From the NCBI GenBank assembly GCA_940671915.1, contig CALNVZ010000218.1:1515385-1579384 (forward strand): a DNA stretch of 64,000 bases. The letters run 5' to 3'. The position numbers were made by a program, and so were the translations under genes. The number at the start of each line of letters is the position of its first letter. Position 1 is the stretch's first letter. Below the pieces are notes generated by a model. It searched no databases, was not told where the DNA came from, and saw only the letters and a list, made by a program, of their open reading frames with translations. Source of the stretch: Paracentrotus lividus (Eukaryota > Echinodermata > Echinoidea > Camarodonta > Echinidae). Of this stretch, positions 24,765 to 35,905 are shown in pieces.

Positions 24765-25257
24765 TGTTCATTGCTTCATGACGATGAACATTATATTACA
24801 TTTGAAAATTGATCTAAATAGTTCTTCTATCTGTTCCAACCATAGCCAAGTTTCTATCTGAGCTATTTAGGCATGGGATTACATGTGCTACCCTGTATAA
24901 CAATTAATTGGTAATTGCACTGTGTCCATTCATTCTTTGTTTCTAGCAAAAGTATTAATGTCTTCAAACGTTTTTGCAAAGCTAAAAGGTCTCACTGCTG
25001 AAATTTAAGATGCAAGCAAATTCCTAGATAAGGATAGACACAAGTACATTGTACATTGTACACATGGTTCATTGCATCATGACGAGGAACATTATATTAC
25101 ATTTGAAGATTGATTGAAATAGTTCTTTTCTCTGTTCGAGTCATTGCCAAGATTCTATCTGGGCTATTTAGGCATTGGAGGACAGGTGCTACCCTGTATA
25201 ACATTCAATCGGTAATTGCATTTCGTTCATTCATCCTTTTTTTTCTTTTCTAGCAAA
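24765..25257. repeat. Tandem duplication, ~300-bp period, two copies
   Basis: GTTCATTGCTTCATGACGATGAACATTATATTACATTTGAA (24767) recurs at 25067 with GACGAGG. CTATCTGAGCTATTTAGGCAT..GTGCTACCCTGTATAACA (24855) recurs at 25156. It lies in the sestrin intron between 21.7 and 25.6 kb. Confidence 0.85.
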
Positions 25258-25583
25258 GACTTATGATCGATAAAAGGTTCCAAGTGATTTTGTCTTGGTA
25301 CCCTCATTTGGAATGCAGGTACAGTCATGGATTAGGATTAGGATATGATTAAGATTATGGTTAGGATTGAAATCATTAGCTTTGGGGTACTCTGTCTATG
25401 ATGAGACTACCGAGATGAAATTGATCGTAAGTTATTATCCATCATAAAGTCTTTATGTTACAAGGCACAGGAGGGGCTGAAATTAATCATTCGACTAGTG
25501 TTACGGATTGACCGTAAAGGTAATAGACCCGTCAAGACTGTGGAATGAAACAATCAATCGATCAATCCCACAGGAATACTCAC

Positions 25584-25716
25584 ATTGTCCGCTTTGCTCT
25601 CTGACTTTCTCAAACTTCTTGACCTTCTCTTCCTGGGAGTCTTCCGTATCGCTCTGTTTCTCAATATTCTTCATCTTCTGTACGAGCTCCTCCACGTTCC
25701 CTCCCGCTGACTCCTC
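25584..25716 (-). CDS. SESN: Sestrin exon (acidic coiled linker)
   Basis: 133 nt: 44 codons plus one base. It starts in phase 0 after CACTTTTCAG and ends GGACAAT|GTGAGT. The translation EESAGGNVEELVQKMKNIEK continues into a charged stretch SDTEDSQEEKVKKFEKVREQ. This is the variable, acidic linker between the N- and C-terminal halves of sestrin; human SESN1 has a comparable EVEYLMERMK-type segment here. The single trailing base joins the next exon to form a Leu codon. Identification rests on position and phase more than on residue identity. Confidence 0.9.
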
Positions 25717-25812
25717 CTGAAAAGTGCAATAGTAAGTTAATATTACGCTAAATATATTATGTTATATTCCATATAAGTTAAGAATATATTATTTAACATT
25801 ATTAACGATGAA

Positions 25813-25900
25813 ATCGTTCTGTTTCTCAATGTTCCTCATCTTCTGTACGAGCTCTTCCACGTTCCCTCCCGCTGACTCCTCCTAAAATGTGCAATAGTAA
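25813..25900 (-). repeat. Partial duplicate of sestrin exon 5' end with its acceptor
   Basis: About 165 bp upstream (in transcript order) of the real exon there is a second copy of its acceptor and first 23 or so codons (starting 25881 after CACATTTTAG). The copy keeps the reading frame. The visible changes are two silent ones and Lys to Arg and Ser to Asn. It breaks off in intron-like sequence near 25813 without a good donor. It could act as a competing acceptor or be an inert duplicate. Confidence 0.85.
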
Positions 25901-26362
25901 AATTTATATTACACCACATACAATGTATATTATCATACATGTATCAAACATTTTATAATTGAAAAAATTCTCATTTTTATTTTAATGCGACATTGTGTTA
26001 TGCAATCGTTGTTCCCTTTCATTCTAATTAGCATGGATGTAACAATACTTTGTTGGAGCATCGAAACTCCTGCAGCCCCAATTTCAACAAAGCAAGTAAA
26101 ATCCTAATGCGTGTGTTCTGTAATTATTGTTTACAAATCTCCTGGTAACAAGGTAATGGCGAGGTCCCGAGTGCCTTGTCAAATTTGGAGTTAACTGCAT
26201 TACACAATTGGTAGGTAACCAGCTACACTCAAAAGTCATAAATTCAGATAATTGATAGTATTCAGACAAATGTAAATTTGAATCCTCTACAGACAATCGT
26301 GATCATGTACACCCTATTGTGCGTGCTACATGTAGCAAGGCGCCTATTAGGAGGTGATAAAA

Positions 26363-26820
26363 GGCAGTGCTGCACTACATGTAGCTCGAGTTTAAAAAAA
26401 TAGCGCGATAATTGGTGGACCGGGAAAAATACTGACAAAAAAAACAGTGCTGCACCATCTCAAGCTTGAGCTAAAGTTTCGCATTAATGACCTGACCTGA
26501 CCTTGAACAAACAAGCCTGATATGTATTGTGCCACTTGTAACTAACTAAGTCCTGCTAGCGTATACATGTACATGCACATGATGGGATCAGACTTATCTT
26601 GAGAGTGCAGCAACGTACAAAATAGCACGCTTTTGAGGCTAAAACCACAGGCTACACAATAACTCTAGATTTTAAAAAAGCCTTAGATGACTTGGGCTGA
26701 GATTTCTTCAAATTTAGGGCGCTATTTGAGAAAAAAAAGCCTGATCTCCTATGACCAGGCTAATTTATTTGATCACAAATAGTGTGCTTTCCAGATACCT
26801 TGAGCTAGTGCAGCACTGCC
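26363..26820. mobile_element. MITE with GGCAGTGCTGCACTA termini
   Basis: The left end GGCAGTGCTGCACTA and right end TAGTGCAGCACTGCC (ending 26820) are perfect inverted repeats. Inside are TAGCGCGATAATTGGTGGACCGGGAAAAA and a CTGACCTGACCTTGAACAAAC block. The same sequences recur at 63661-64000, and one end recurs at 50718-50740. Confidence 0.85.
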
Positions 26821-26989
26821 TAAGTTAGAAGGTGACAATATGCACAGCTCCTCAGGTAACCCTATATCTGTCAATATATCACATGGACGGCAGAAGGCGG
26901 TGTTGAGTTTCTCCCGTTGAGCACGTAAGCGCCCTTAGGGTGTTACTCTTCAACCTATCTTATGCACTTCAGCATGGGGAAGGAAAGGG

Positions 26990-27360
26990 GCCTTTGCATA
27001 ACTGGGCTTCAACACCATTAACCATAAACCTTAGGATCAGAGTAATGATTAGATTGGGGATTATGGTTAGGTTAAGATTAATGGTTGGGATAAGGGTTGG
27101 GTATATGGTTAAGATCAGGGTTAGGTCTTTTGTTAGGATTAGAGTTAGGTGTTGGTTTAGGTTTAAGTTTATGGTTGGGATTGGGGTTAGGTTTATAGTT
27201 GGATAGGGGTAAGGTTTATGATTGGATCAGGGTAGGATTAGTTTTAGGACTACAATTAGGATTATGGTAAGGTGTAGGTTTAGAGTTAAGTTTATGGTTA
27301 GGATTTTAATTAAGATGATATTTATGATTAAGTTTGGGATTACGATTTAGGGTTCAGGGG
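26990..27360 (+). repeat. Degenerate telomere-like GGTTAGGATT array
   Basis: About 350 bp made almost entirely of variants of GGTTAGG, GGATTAGG, GGTTTAGG and GGTTGGGAT on the plus strand. The motif has a loose six-base rhythm but few exact TTAGGG units. Similar short stretches occur at 25337-25370 and 8898-8912. Confidence 0.7.
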
Positions 27361-27531
27361 GTCAGAGTGTCTTGTTATGATAACCTCACAAGAAAGGTGG
27401 AGCCACGAACTGACTTTTCTCTTGGTGCTAAATTAAATGTTACCTTATTCTTAATATTCAAGTGCTCAATTACATTATGCCATCCTTATATCAGTGTAAA
27501 TGCCTATAACAAATCATGAATGTAAGCTTAA

Positions 27532-28121
27532 AGTCCCAGACCGGACCGACTAATGAAATAGCCAAAAACGAAAGCTAATATGCTATATAATACAACAATT
27601 CCAAATTAAGGCGTTTTTGTTGTCCATCTAGAAAGTATTTAATTAAAAAGATGACCGAACCTCAACCAGGCCACCCCTCCCGAATACTTGTAAAATTACC
27701 CCTAATTTAAAAGTGCGAGTGATGACGTCAAAAAATGTTAATGGAATGCTACAGCAGTCCTGTGGCCAGGCATGATTGACTTTGCCCTTTCATTTTATAA
27801 CAATAGAATTCTAGCTCACAGGGCGTCTATTGTCCTGACATAGCAATAGAAACGTGTTTTCTAAAGGCGAAACGCAATCATGCCTAGCCGCAGGACTGCT
27901 GTAGCATTCCATTAACATTTTTTGACGTCATCACTCGCACTTTTAAATTAGGGGTAATTTTACAAGTATTCGGGAGGGGTGGCCTGGTTGAGGTTCGGTC
28001 ATCTTTTTAATTAAATACTTTCTAGATGGACAATAAAAACGCCTTAATTTGGAATTGTCGTATTATATAGCATATTAGCTTTCGTTTTTGGCTATTTCAT
28101 TTGTCGGTCCGGTCTAGGACT
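27532..28121. mobile_element. TTAA-flanked foldback MITE, ~590 bp, in sestrin intron
   Basis: AGTCCCAGACCGGACCGACTA at the left and its near-complement at the right (GTCGGTCCGGTCTAGGACT) are flanked by TTAA at 27528-27531 and 28122-28125. The arms extend about 240 bp each, with few mismatches (for example GCTACAGCAGTCCTG against GGACTGCTGTAGC). The loop is about 90 bp. Confidence 0.88.
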
Positions 28122-28538
28122 TTAATTGGTTCAATAATATCAATCAGCAGTTTTCAAAACATACCCTTTTTCGTTTTCACAGTCAATACAAGCAGCTGAG
28201 CAATAACTGGTGTGCACTTACATTTAATATATCCTATTGTAAATGATAGCTCTGTGGTCGGATGTATTCAATTCATCCCTTACAGCAAAAAGGACACTGA
28301 CCCTGTGTTAAATAATGACACAATTGCCTTCTCGCTCTAAGTATGTTTCATATAGTTGATACCTATTGCTTTCATAGAAGTGGATTAATACTTGATTGGT
28401 AATAAAACTCTGACCTACATACAGTATGAGGTACTTAATTAAAGGTATACATCACAACACCGTGAACGTCCTTTACAGAAAATGCAATTTAAAATTATAT
28501 GCTGAAAAATTCACAACATACATGTACAAGCACATAAT

Positions 28539-28818
28539 TACTGTAAAAACCAGTTCATTCACAACATGAAACTTTCATAAATTAGATTTGATGGCCATTT
28601 TCGCGGAATGAAATTTTCGCAAATTGTCCAGTATTGTACAAGATTTCAATTGATGCATTGTGTAGACATACACTTTCTCAGGCATTTTACTATAATTACT
28701 ATAATTACTAATCACTATAATTTATATAGTGACTGCACTATACAAATTAATCTTTATTTATTATTCCCCGCGAAATTTGCAAAAGTATCATGCACACAAA
28801 AACGTTTGGTTTTACAGT
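28539..28818. mobile_element. MITE with ACTGTAAAAACCA termini
   Basis: ACTGTAAAAACCAG at the left and TGGTTTTACAGT at the right are inverted. Internal blocks TTTTCGCGGAATGAAA and GTGTAGACATACACTTTC are shared with the inverted copy at 41968-42200. Confidence 0.75.
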
Positions 28819-28861
28819 ATGTTCAAGTACATGTACATGTAGCTTCTTCCTCATGACTTAC

Positions 28862-29059
28862 ATTTGGTTTATTGTTATTTGAAATACCCGACTCGTCGGA
28901 CAACGAGGGCGGTCTCAGCGTGTGACCTCCGTCCATGTCGATTTCAGGATTGATACCACAGCCGAAGATGAAACTTGGTAGTGATGTGAAATGTGAGATG
29001 AGTACGCAGGCTTGGACTAATTCTGATAACGTAAAACTGTGAGGACCTTTCAGTAATTT
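28862..29059 (-). CDS. SESN: Sestrin exon (N-terminal domain, FGCGINPE motif)
   Basis: 66 codons, phase 0 at both ends, between TTTTTGACAG and GTAAGT. The translation [20 protein letters not shown] followed by [20 protein letters not shown] carries the signature LxELVxAxVLxxHxxxLxSFxFGxGIxPEID of sestrin N-terminal domains. The last 20 residues ([17 protein letters not shown]) are a Ser/Asn-rich start of the linker. The exon follows the LIE of the preceding exon exactly as in vertebrate sestrins. Confidence 0.96.
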
Positions 29060-29355
29060 CTGTCAAAAAGAAAAGGAACATATATCCATTTTCAAGTTAA
29101 CTGTTTATATTTATTGTACACATGTTTTATTCAGCAACACATTTCCCCTCCAATGAACCATTTTTTAATTGAATTGAATATTTTGATTATCCACTCAAAC
29201 ATAATGATAAAAGCTGAATTACAAAGAAATTATCATGGCATTATGATAAATCTATATTTTCATTGAATTTCATATTGTATCATAAAGAGTCATTTGGTAA
29301 TTTCTATGTAATTTGTTGTCATCTGTCAAAACTTGAGTACGGAGCCCTGAGTTAC

Positions 29356-29444
29356 CTCTATCAATTCTTGCGTTATCAACCATGGTCGATACAAGCTCAT
29401 AGAGGTTCTGGAGTTAAGGGGGTATGTGCTCCACCCCTTTTTTT
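29356..29444 (-). repeat. Partial duplicate of sestrin exon 3' end with its donor
   Basis: About 125 bp downstream (in transcript order) of the real exon end at 29481, the last part of that exon recurs. It has CCCCCTTAACTCCAGAACCT and ACCATGGTTGATAACGCAAG, then AGAG|GTAACT. The copy has lost some internal bases and is frameshifted, so it is not coding. Its GTAACT is a possible second 5' splice site. Confidence 0.88.
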
Positions 29445-29480
29445 CACTCCCAACCCCCCTCCCCCCGAGCCCTGACTTAC

Positions 29481-29663
29481 CTCTATTAATTCTTGTGTTA
29501 TCAACCATGGCCGATGTGAGAGGAGTTTGATGAGTTCATAGAGGTTTTGGAGTTTAGGGGGTACATGCTCTACCCCTTGTAACCACTCACGATCTCCGCC
29601 CTGAGACAAGAACTCGCTTTCTTGTAATCTCATTACGTACGAGCATCGGTGACGAGCAGCAGT
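29481..29663 (-). CDS. SESN: Sestrin exon with reductase-like active-site region
   Basis: 61 codons, phase 0 at both ends (CTGTACAG before, GAG|GTAAGT after). The translation TAARHRCSYVMRLQESEFLS leads to GGDREWLQGVEHVPPKLQNL and HRPWLITQELIE. AARHxCSYxxxL is the AhpD-like active-site motif of sestrins. The Cys (codon 29645-29643, C125 in SESN2) and Tyr (29639-29637, Y127) are present. The residue seven after the Cys, His132 in SESN2, is Gln (codon CAA, 29624-29622). HRPWLIT is a further sestrin hallmark. The 3' end of this exon is partly duplicated in the next intron. Confidence 0.97.
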
Positions 29664-29676
29664 CTGTACAGGAAGA

Positions 29677-29679
<3 letters not shown>

Positions 29680-29714
<35 letters not shown>

Positions 29715-29785
29715 GATGAGAGGTGTGGAGACACATGTAAAAAGGGGTGAAAGGGGGTAGAGAGAGAGAGAGAGAGTGGGAGGAA
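29680..29785. repeat. (GA)n microsatellite next to sestrin exon
   Basis: GAGAGAGAGA tracts begin about 18 bp upstream of the exon acceptor on the transcript, where they read as TCTCTC. They may serve as an extended pyrimidine tract. Confidence 0.9.
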
Positions 29786-30354
29786 AAAATGAAATAATTT
29801 TAAGCATTTAATTTGATCACAAGCAAACAAAATGTATTGAATATTTTTCTTTGAACTGTGTTCTGAACTTCATGGCACAACTCCGGTTTCTTTCACTTCT
29901 ATTAGAGTATTATTCCACATATTTCAAACGATTCAATGTACATGTAGAACCACTGTTTTGTTATAAATTTTATGTTGCATTGAGATTAATTTTTTTTTTT
30001 TTCAAAATTAACAATCTTCTGTTAGGTCAAACAGATACATGTACATACTTTTGAAAGACATAATCAACAGCAAACATCTATTTTAGACATCACTCAAGCA
30101 ATTAATCATGTCAAGTGCATACTTATTAGATATTTCATGTCTAGATTATCCACTTCATCTCAACAATATTTACTCAGGCAGATAAAAACAGGTCATAAGT
30201 TTAACTTTGGTGATCGATTCATGATATCACGCTGATTAATCACTATTCCCTCAGAATAATAATTGTGCCTTCTTCCACAAAAAACATAAGTTTCTTTTGA
30301 TTAACAACTAGGCATGCGGAAGAAATAGTGACATAATTAATTCCAAAATAGTAA

Positions 30355-30800
30355 TACAGTCTGTGTCAAATAAAATGGTACAGTCGGGGAAAAAATAATT
30401 TTTGCGTGAAATTTTTTCAAATAATGTGTGTATGTGGTACCAAATTAAAGCCAGAAGAGTTTCCTTGCTGATGCACTTTGTTCTGTATAAGTTGCTTTTG
30501 TTAAACAAAAGTTATGCTAAATTTTGTGCGGCAAGTAACAAATCAAAATTACGCACGTCTTTTGTTCCATTATGCGAAACCTACACAAAAGCATGGACGT
30601 CGTACGAAAATGAATTTTTCTTGACTGTAGAAAACTGGTCATATCTCAAAAATTACAACACCAAATTTGATGAAAAAATTGCAGAAGAAAGTTCAATTAT
30701 CCTGCTTTATGAAAATGCCAAACAATACCAGGTTCTAATTAAAATTCATACTATAAAAAAATGTTTTCCGACTGTACCATTTTTTTTTACACAGACTGTA
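30355..30800. mobile_element. Non-autonomous element with TACAGTCTGTGT termini
   Basis: TACAGTCTGTGTCAAATAAAATGGTACAGTCGG at the left is mirrored by CCGACTGTACCAT..ACACAGACTGTA at the right. The ends suggest a TA-targeting element. An open frame of 133 codons inside (30402-30803) has no recognisable domain, so it is probably chance. Confidence 0.8.
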
Positions 30801-31550
30801 TAAGACCTAGAAAAAGTTTTGGGTGCTATATTGTTCATGTTTAAGTGATCAACCCATATGATCTAATACAGTGATAACATCTCATGGTTACCTGGAGATG
30901 AATAAAGATTGAAGAAGAAGAATGATGAACAGAGAAGAAGCGATAGAGAAGGTATTAAAGAAAAAAGAGAACACAGAAAAAATAATAAAGCAATCAAGCT
31001 GAAGATATTAAGTACCCCATTAGACAGAAATAGATATCATTCTCGAATTGTCAAATAGAACCTGACAGGTTTACAGAGAGATTAATGTCTATAGATTGAC
31101 ATATTATATGACAGCAATCAATTAAATCATACCTCCGACACACCCCCAATTAATATCAATATATACCGTGTTCACACTTTGACTCCGTTTAGGTTTTTTT
31201 TTTTTATTAGTAGTAGTATTGTAATTAATATTAGTTTTTTTTATGTCATGTAAACAGAAACAGTGTGATCAACGACCGAGTTCGACACACATTTTTTGCT
31301 CCACCAAAATCACAGGTTTCGATCCAGGATGCAGGTTCGACATGGCAATTTTCTTTGTTTAAACAGAAAGCCACGTCGAAGTGGATGAAATTGAGGTCAG
31401 AGTTGGAATTCAGCTATACATCACAAAACACATTAATGACGTCCCTTTACATCCGGTCATGATCTGCGAGTCATATTGAACTCGCCTTTTTTGTTCTGTA
31501 TAAACATGATCACATGATCATTATTTGCGGTATTGAACTCTTCCTTAATG

Positions 31551-31778
31551 CTACAGTCACACAGACACTTACGTTGAGTTACGTCCGTTTGCGTCCAAAA
31601 ATAATTTTCTTTTCTGCGATCCCCACGGATGCCTACCCGTCATAGTCAGCAGTGGAAATATTGATAATTTCGTTCATCCAGTAAAACAAAGAAATACATA
31701 AGAAATGATAGAATAGAAGATTAAATAAGATTAAAACAACACAAATGTATCTATACGTAAGTGTCTGTGTGACTGCAG
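31551..31778. mobile_element. MITE with CTACAGTCACACAGACACTTACG termini
   Basis: CTACAGTCACACAGACACTT at 31551 and AAGTGTCTGTGTGACTGCAG ending at 31778 are nearly perfect inverted repeats around about 180 bp. Confidence 0.85.
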
Positions 31779-32101
31779 CATGAGATTCGACACGAGAGCC
31801 GAGTCACAGTGTAAACACAGTAATAATTATAAAGGCAATTTTGTAAGTCATGCAACAAACTATCGGTCACTAAGCAAGCTGTGTCACACATTGTTTGATC
31901 AAGCAGGTAAACATACAAACTGTTTGCTAACAAAACATGTACAATAGTCACTCCCAGAGGAAAATATCTCATTATACTTCATGAAAAGATATCACGTCAA
32001 AATACACTGTACTAGATCACAATGATCTAGGGTAAAGCCTTTTAATTTAAAAAACATAGTTAGTCAATTAAATCCAAATCAGGGGCTCAAAGATCTTGTC
32101 T

Positions 32102-32138
32102 GCTCTCTCTCTCTCTGTCTCTCTCTCTCTCTCTCTGA
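32102..32138. repeat. (CT)n microsatellite
   Basis: TCTCTCTC run with one GT interruption. Confidence 0.9.
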
Positions 32139-32149
32139 AATATTACTGC

Positions 32150-35100
32150 TCGCAAAAAGTTGAATTCAGGAAGGGATTTTTCTAATTTGTACTAATTGAT
32201 GAAATACATTTCTCAAAAAAAAAAAGAGCTCTAAGCAAAGCTTGAGTTCTTACAGCTTAAACGTCCCATCCAGCTAGAGAAATTAGGCTCATTTTGCTTT
32301 TTCTCAGCAAATATGCAATTTTCTGTAAAAGGCCTATTAATTTCCTATGCTTGAGATTCTGGTATGAACAAGAATGTTTTGATATCCTTCATCATGACCA
32401 GGCACGGATCCAAGAAAATCGAATTGAATGCATTTCGGGGGCCCAATTGTCTGGGGACAAAAGCGGTTCTATTATATTTATGCGTGGGCCCGGTAAGTTC
32501 ATTGTGCGACTCTGGTCTGCGTCCGCTACTGATGACTACTACTCAAGATTATCTTTAAATAGTCTCCTATATAACCATATTCTTTCAAACACAGTGCATC
32601 ATGGTTTATAATAATGCACAATGTACATATACATCAACATAATAAAATGTGTACGCAGTCCAACCATTTTACCTTTGACTTGAAAAAGAAACTGTTTCTC
32701 TTCAAAATAAAATATTGTTGTAAAATATTGTAGATTATTATCTATATGTTGCTCCTCGATCTTTAGTAGTAATGTACCTGTGAATGACATGTATTTTATC
32801 ATCAAAGGGATAATAATGCCTTTGACTACCTCTCGGATACTGCACTCTCATACATTGTAAATGACAACAGAAGCATGTAATGTTACATTCAGGCAACTCA
32901 GCATGTAAATAGTTGATTACCCTCTCATAAACCATTTCATAGTCGGTTTCTCATGTTAGTCTTCCAATAAATCTCTGAAATGTACATGTACCATGCAACG
33001 GGACAAGTGCATTGCACTTCAAATCTCATTCGCTTTACATTGCTCACTCACTCGCTGCAATATTTCAAAATTGAAGGCAATACCCTTTCGCAAAATTGAT
33101 CTTGAGTCATGGGTGAATGCATTTAGAGTGCCTCATAAGCATATCATTAGCCTAGATATAGATTTGCCCAATTTCAGTTATGGATTCCGAGCCGAATACA
33201 TTTTGATATTATTAAAGCAATTGACGAATGTTTATACTCAAATGCTGGTGTAAACCCTGTGTTATAAAGACTCCAAATTTCCTAATGTTCCTCTAAGATT
33301 ACAAAAGAAAAATGAATCCTCGACCATGTGCGGTCAAAATATATGTATGTTTTAAAAGCCTCATTGTAAATAGCCCCTGAATGCCACTATGTCAGGCAAT
33401 CAAAACGAAACTTGAGATTGGTTGAAGGTAGAATACAAAAGTGTTTAAAATGTTGATTTGTTGTTTTTTTTTCCTTGTTATTCATGTTTTTATTGGAATG
33501 TGCAAGATACAGAAGCATGTATACGTCCTTCTGCAAATATGTACCATGTGAACATTGGAAAAATTTAAATAGCATTTTGCTTTCACAATACATACATTTG
33601 ATGATACTTTGTTTAAAGGGAATGTACCCATGTAGCATCCAAGTAAAGAGCCACTAACCATATTTTCAATACTAATTGAATTGCTAAACAGGTGTAAAGC
33701 CACGTGGAGAGACACGAGGCAATATTTGGCACTTAGACAAAATACTTTGAGAAAGGGGAACATACATTTCACATGCATCCCACATGCATTATGACTGCCA
33801 AGTGTATGGTTGCCGTAGGGGTAAGGGAATGCTGTGTTTCAGGAGTGAGTGCCTACGTGGGAAGTGAGGGCATTCACATGACAGAGCTTTTACTTCTAAA
33901 AGTTAAAAAGATTTGAAAGAATAAACCAAGGGGGAAAAGAGCAATAAAGGAAATTATAGGAGTTAAAGATAATGAAAAGTAATGTACTGATATTGCATAG
34001 AGCAACCAACTGTCTAAAATCCTATTAAGTTAGGGCACAGGGTCCCTGCTAAATGGGATAATATTCTTTTTGATACAGGAATTGGATGGTTTCAGTATTT
34101 GCATAGTGCTTCCTCAAATAAAAACAAATACCTAAATCTATGAAATAACTGTTTAGAAGTTATTTATTCCCAGGGAAATACATGTATTATCAATACCAAA
34201 AGAGGGTGCCCAACCTGCTCTTGTTCTCACAATCAAATTCTATGAAATGAATGTGTGTAGTGGTCACATTGCTCTTTTACATAGAATTTATAGTAGGAGT
34301 TTCAGAGTGTTTCATGAGGAATAACATAATTGATAAGTATCATTAAATCTTATCAAAACTGTAAACCTAGCTTTGAACTCCTAAAATACTGTTTGCTCAA
34401 AACAGACTGTAATAACCAAAGTAAAAGCCTCAACCATAAATCTACATGACCTGTGAACTTGAGTGTGACTAATAACAGTCCTAAAATCAGGTGATTGAAG
34501 GGGGGGGGGGTGCAAGACAGGAGGCGTGTACTGGGCCAGGTCACTGCCAACCAATAGGAAGAGAGATAGAGCTAGCCCTGGATCCAGGGTAGGTAGTACC
34601 CTCAATATTGTTTATAGCTCTCAAACATAACAGAAGTGTTTCCATTGTATTGAAGGTTGGCCTCTTCTGATAAAATTCTTATCTTTCATTTCATTGCATA
34701 TCAACTTTGGTAAACTCTTCTTACAATGAATATTTTGGGTCTTTGAGGCATCAATTGTTGCTTTGACATAGGAGATAATAAATATAGGTCTCATATTCTG
34801 AAATGTTAGGGAAAATCTTGATGACATGACATAAAATCATGATAGCATTTTACGTGACCTACTTGTACACAAACTTACATGTACATCTAATGAAGTTAAA
34901 AAATGTAGGCCCTACATGTACTGATGTTTGAAAATTAGACAAATACAATGTCAGTTTCACATGTACATTCAATAAAGACAAATGAGAATGGAGAAGCCCG
35001 ATATAAAAATACAAAGAAATTTAAAATCAGCAAACTATGTAGGGCCTAGAGGCTTTTGTACAGAAAACATTTAAAACAAAGTTCAAGTACATAAATTTGC

Positions 35101-35580
35101 CCCACAAACGGACTGTTCTGATATTTAGCTTATAAATTATAATCTGTTTCACTCATCTTAACCTTTTATAAGTCTTGTTTTTTTCTTTAGAAGTCAGAGC
35201 TTTCTCTTCCGTCCAAACAAATTTGATTGAGGCAAGATTGACTGTAATTTCCTACTCCAACCAAGACTGAACAAATGAGCAGTGTTCACAGTTCAGTTTA
35301 TCAAAACTTTGGAAAGTTGACATTCAATGATAGATTTAGTTTGGGGGGGGGGGGAAGGGGTATAAGAAGGAGGTCAAAGGGCACACAGGGTCTCTGCTCA
35401 GGTCCCTGGATGCATTGGCAACCTCATATATCACCTGGTGAGGCTGTAACCATGGCAACAATGTGACAAGGACCACTGCTGGCTGCAAACATCAACTTTC
35501 AGGATCAAATGAACGTCTCAATTTACACGAGCTTGGAGCTAACAACTAAAACTTTCCACAACATGGTGTGGTTTATAACA
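32150..35580. other. Sestrin intron, mostly featureless
   Basis: AT-rich intron sequence. Scattered ACATGT palindromes, G10 near 34501 and G12 at 35343-35354 are the only marks. Short open frames show no protein family. Confidence 0.45.
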
Positions 35581-35582
35581 TA

Positions 35583-35905
35583 TTGGTCTGCCATCAATTG
35601 GTCTAATAGTTGGTCTACTTCCATTTGGTCTACAACCATTTGGTCTACTATCTGTTTGGTCTACTAACCATTTCATCTCTATACTATTTGGTCTACTGAC
35701 CATTTGGTCCACTAACATTTAGCTTACTAAATGTAACCATTAAGGCCTACCTCTCCAACTACAGGCCTACAATGTAGTCTACAATCCGTTTGGTCTACTA
35801 CTCATTTTGTCTATAGATGTAACATTTAGTCTACTGACCAATAGGTCCAATTGCCATTTAGTCTACTAGCCATTTCTTCTCTAGCAAATTAGGAGGCAGT
35901 AGACC
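35583..35905 (+). repeat. TTTGGTCTACTAAC-type minisatellite
   Basis: About 18 degenerate units of CATTTGGTCTACTAAC and its variants (period roughly 15-19 bp) over about 320 bp, partly interrupted near 35725-35770. A single inverted copy, AGTAGACCAATGG, follows at 35905. Confidence 0.88.

Noticed and set aside
26990-27360. True telomere or chromosome end
   Set aside because: The units are too diverged, and the array lies between exons of one gene.
30402-30803. 133-codon open frame inside the TACAGTCTGTGT element
   Set aside because: It lacks any recognisable domain and lies between terminal inverted repeats. It is best explained as chance in a non-autonomous element.
31167-31820. Larger element around the MITE at 31551 (CCGTGTTCACACTTTGACT and a distant inverted match)
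   Set aside because: The inverted match is only about 19 bases with mismatches, and the borders are not supported.
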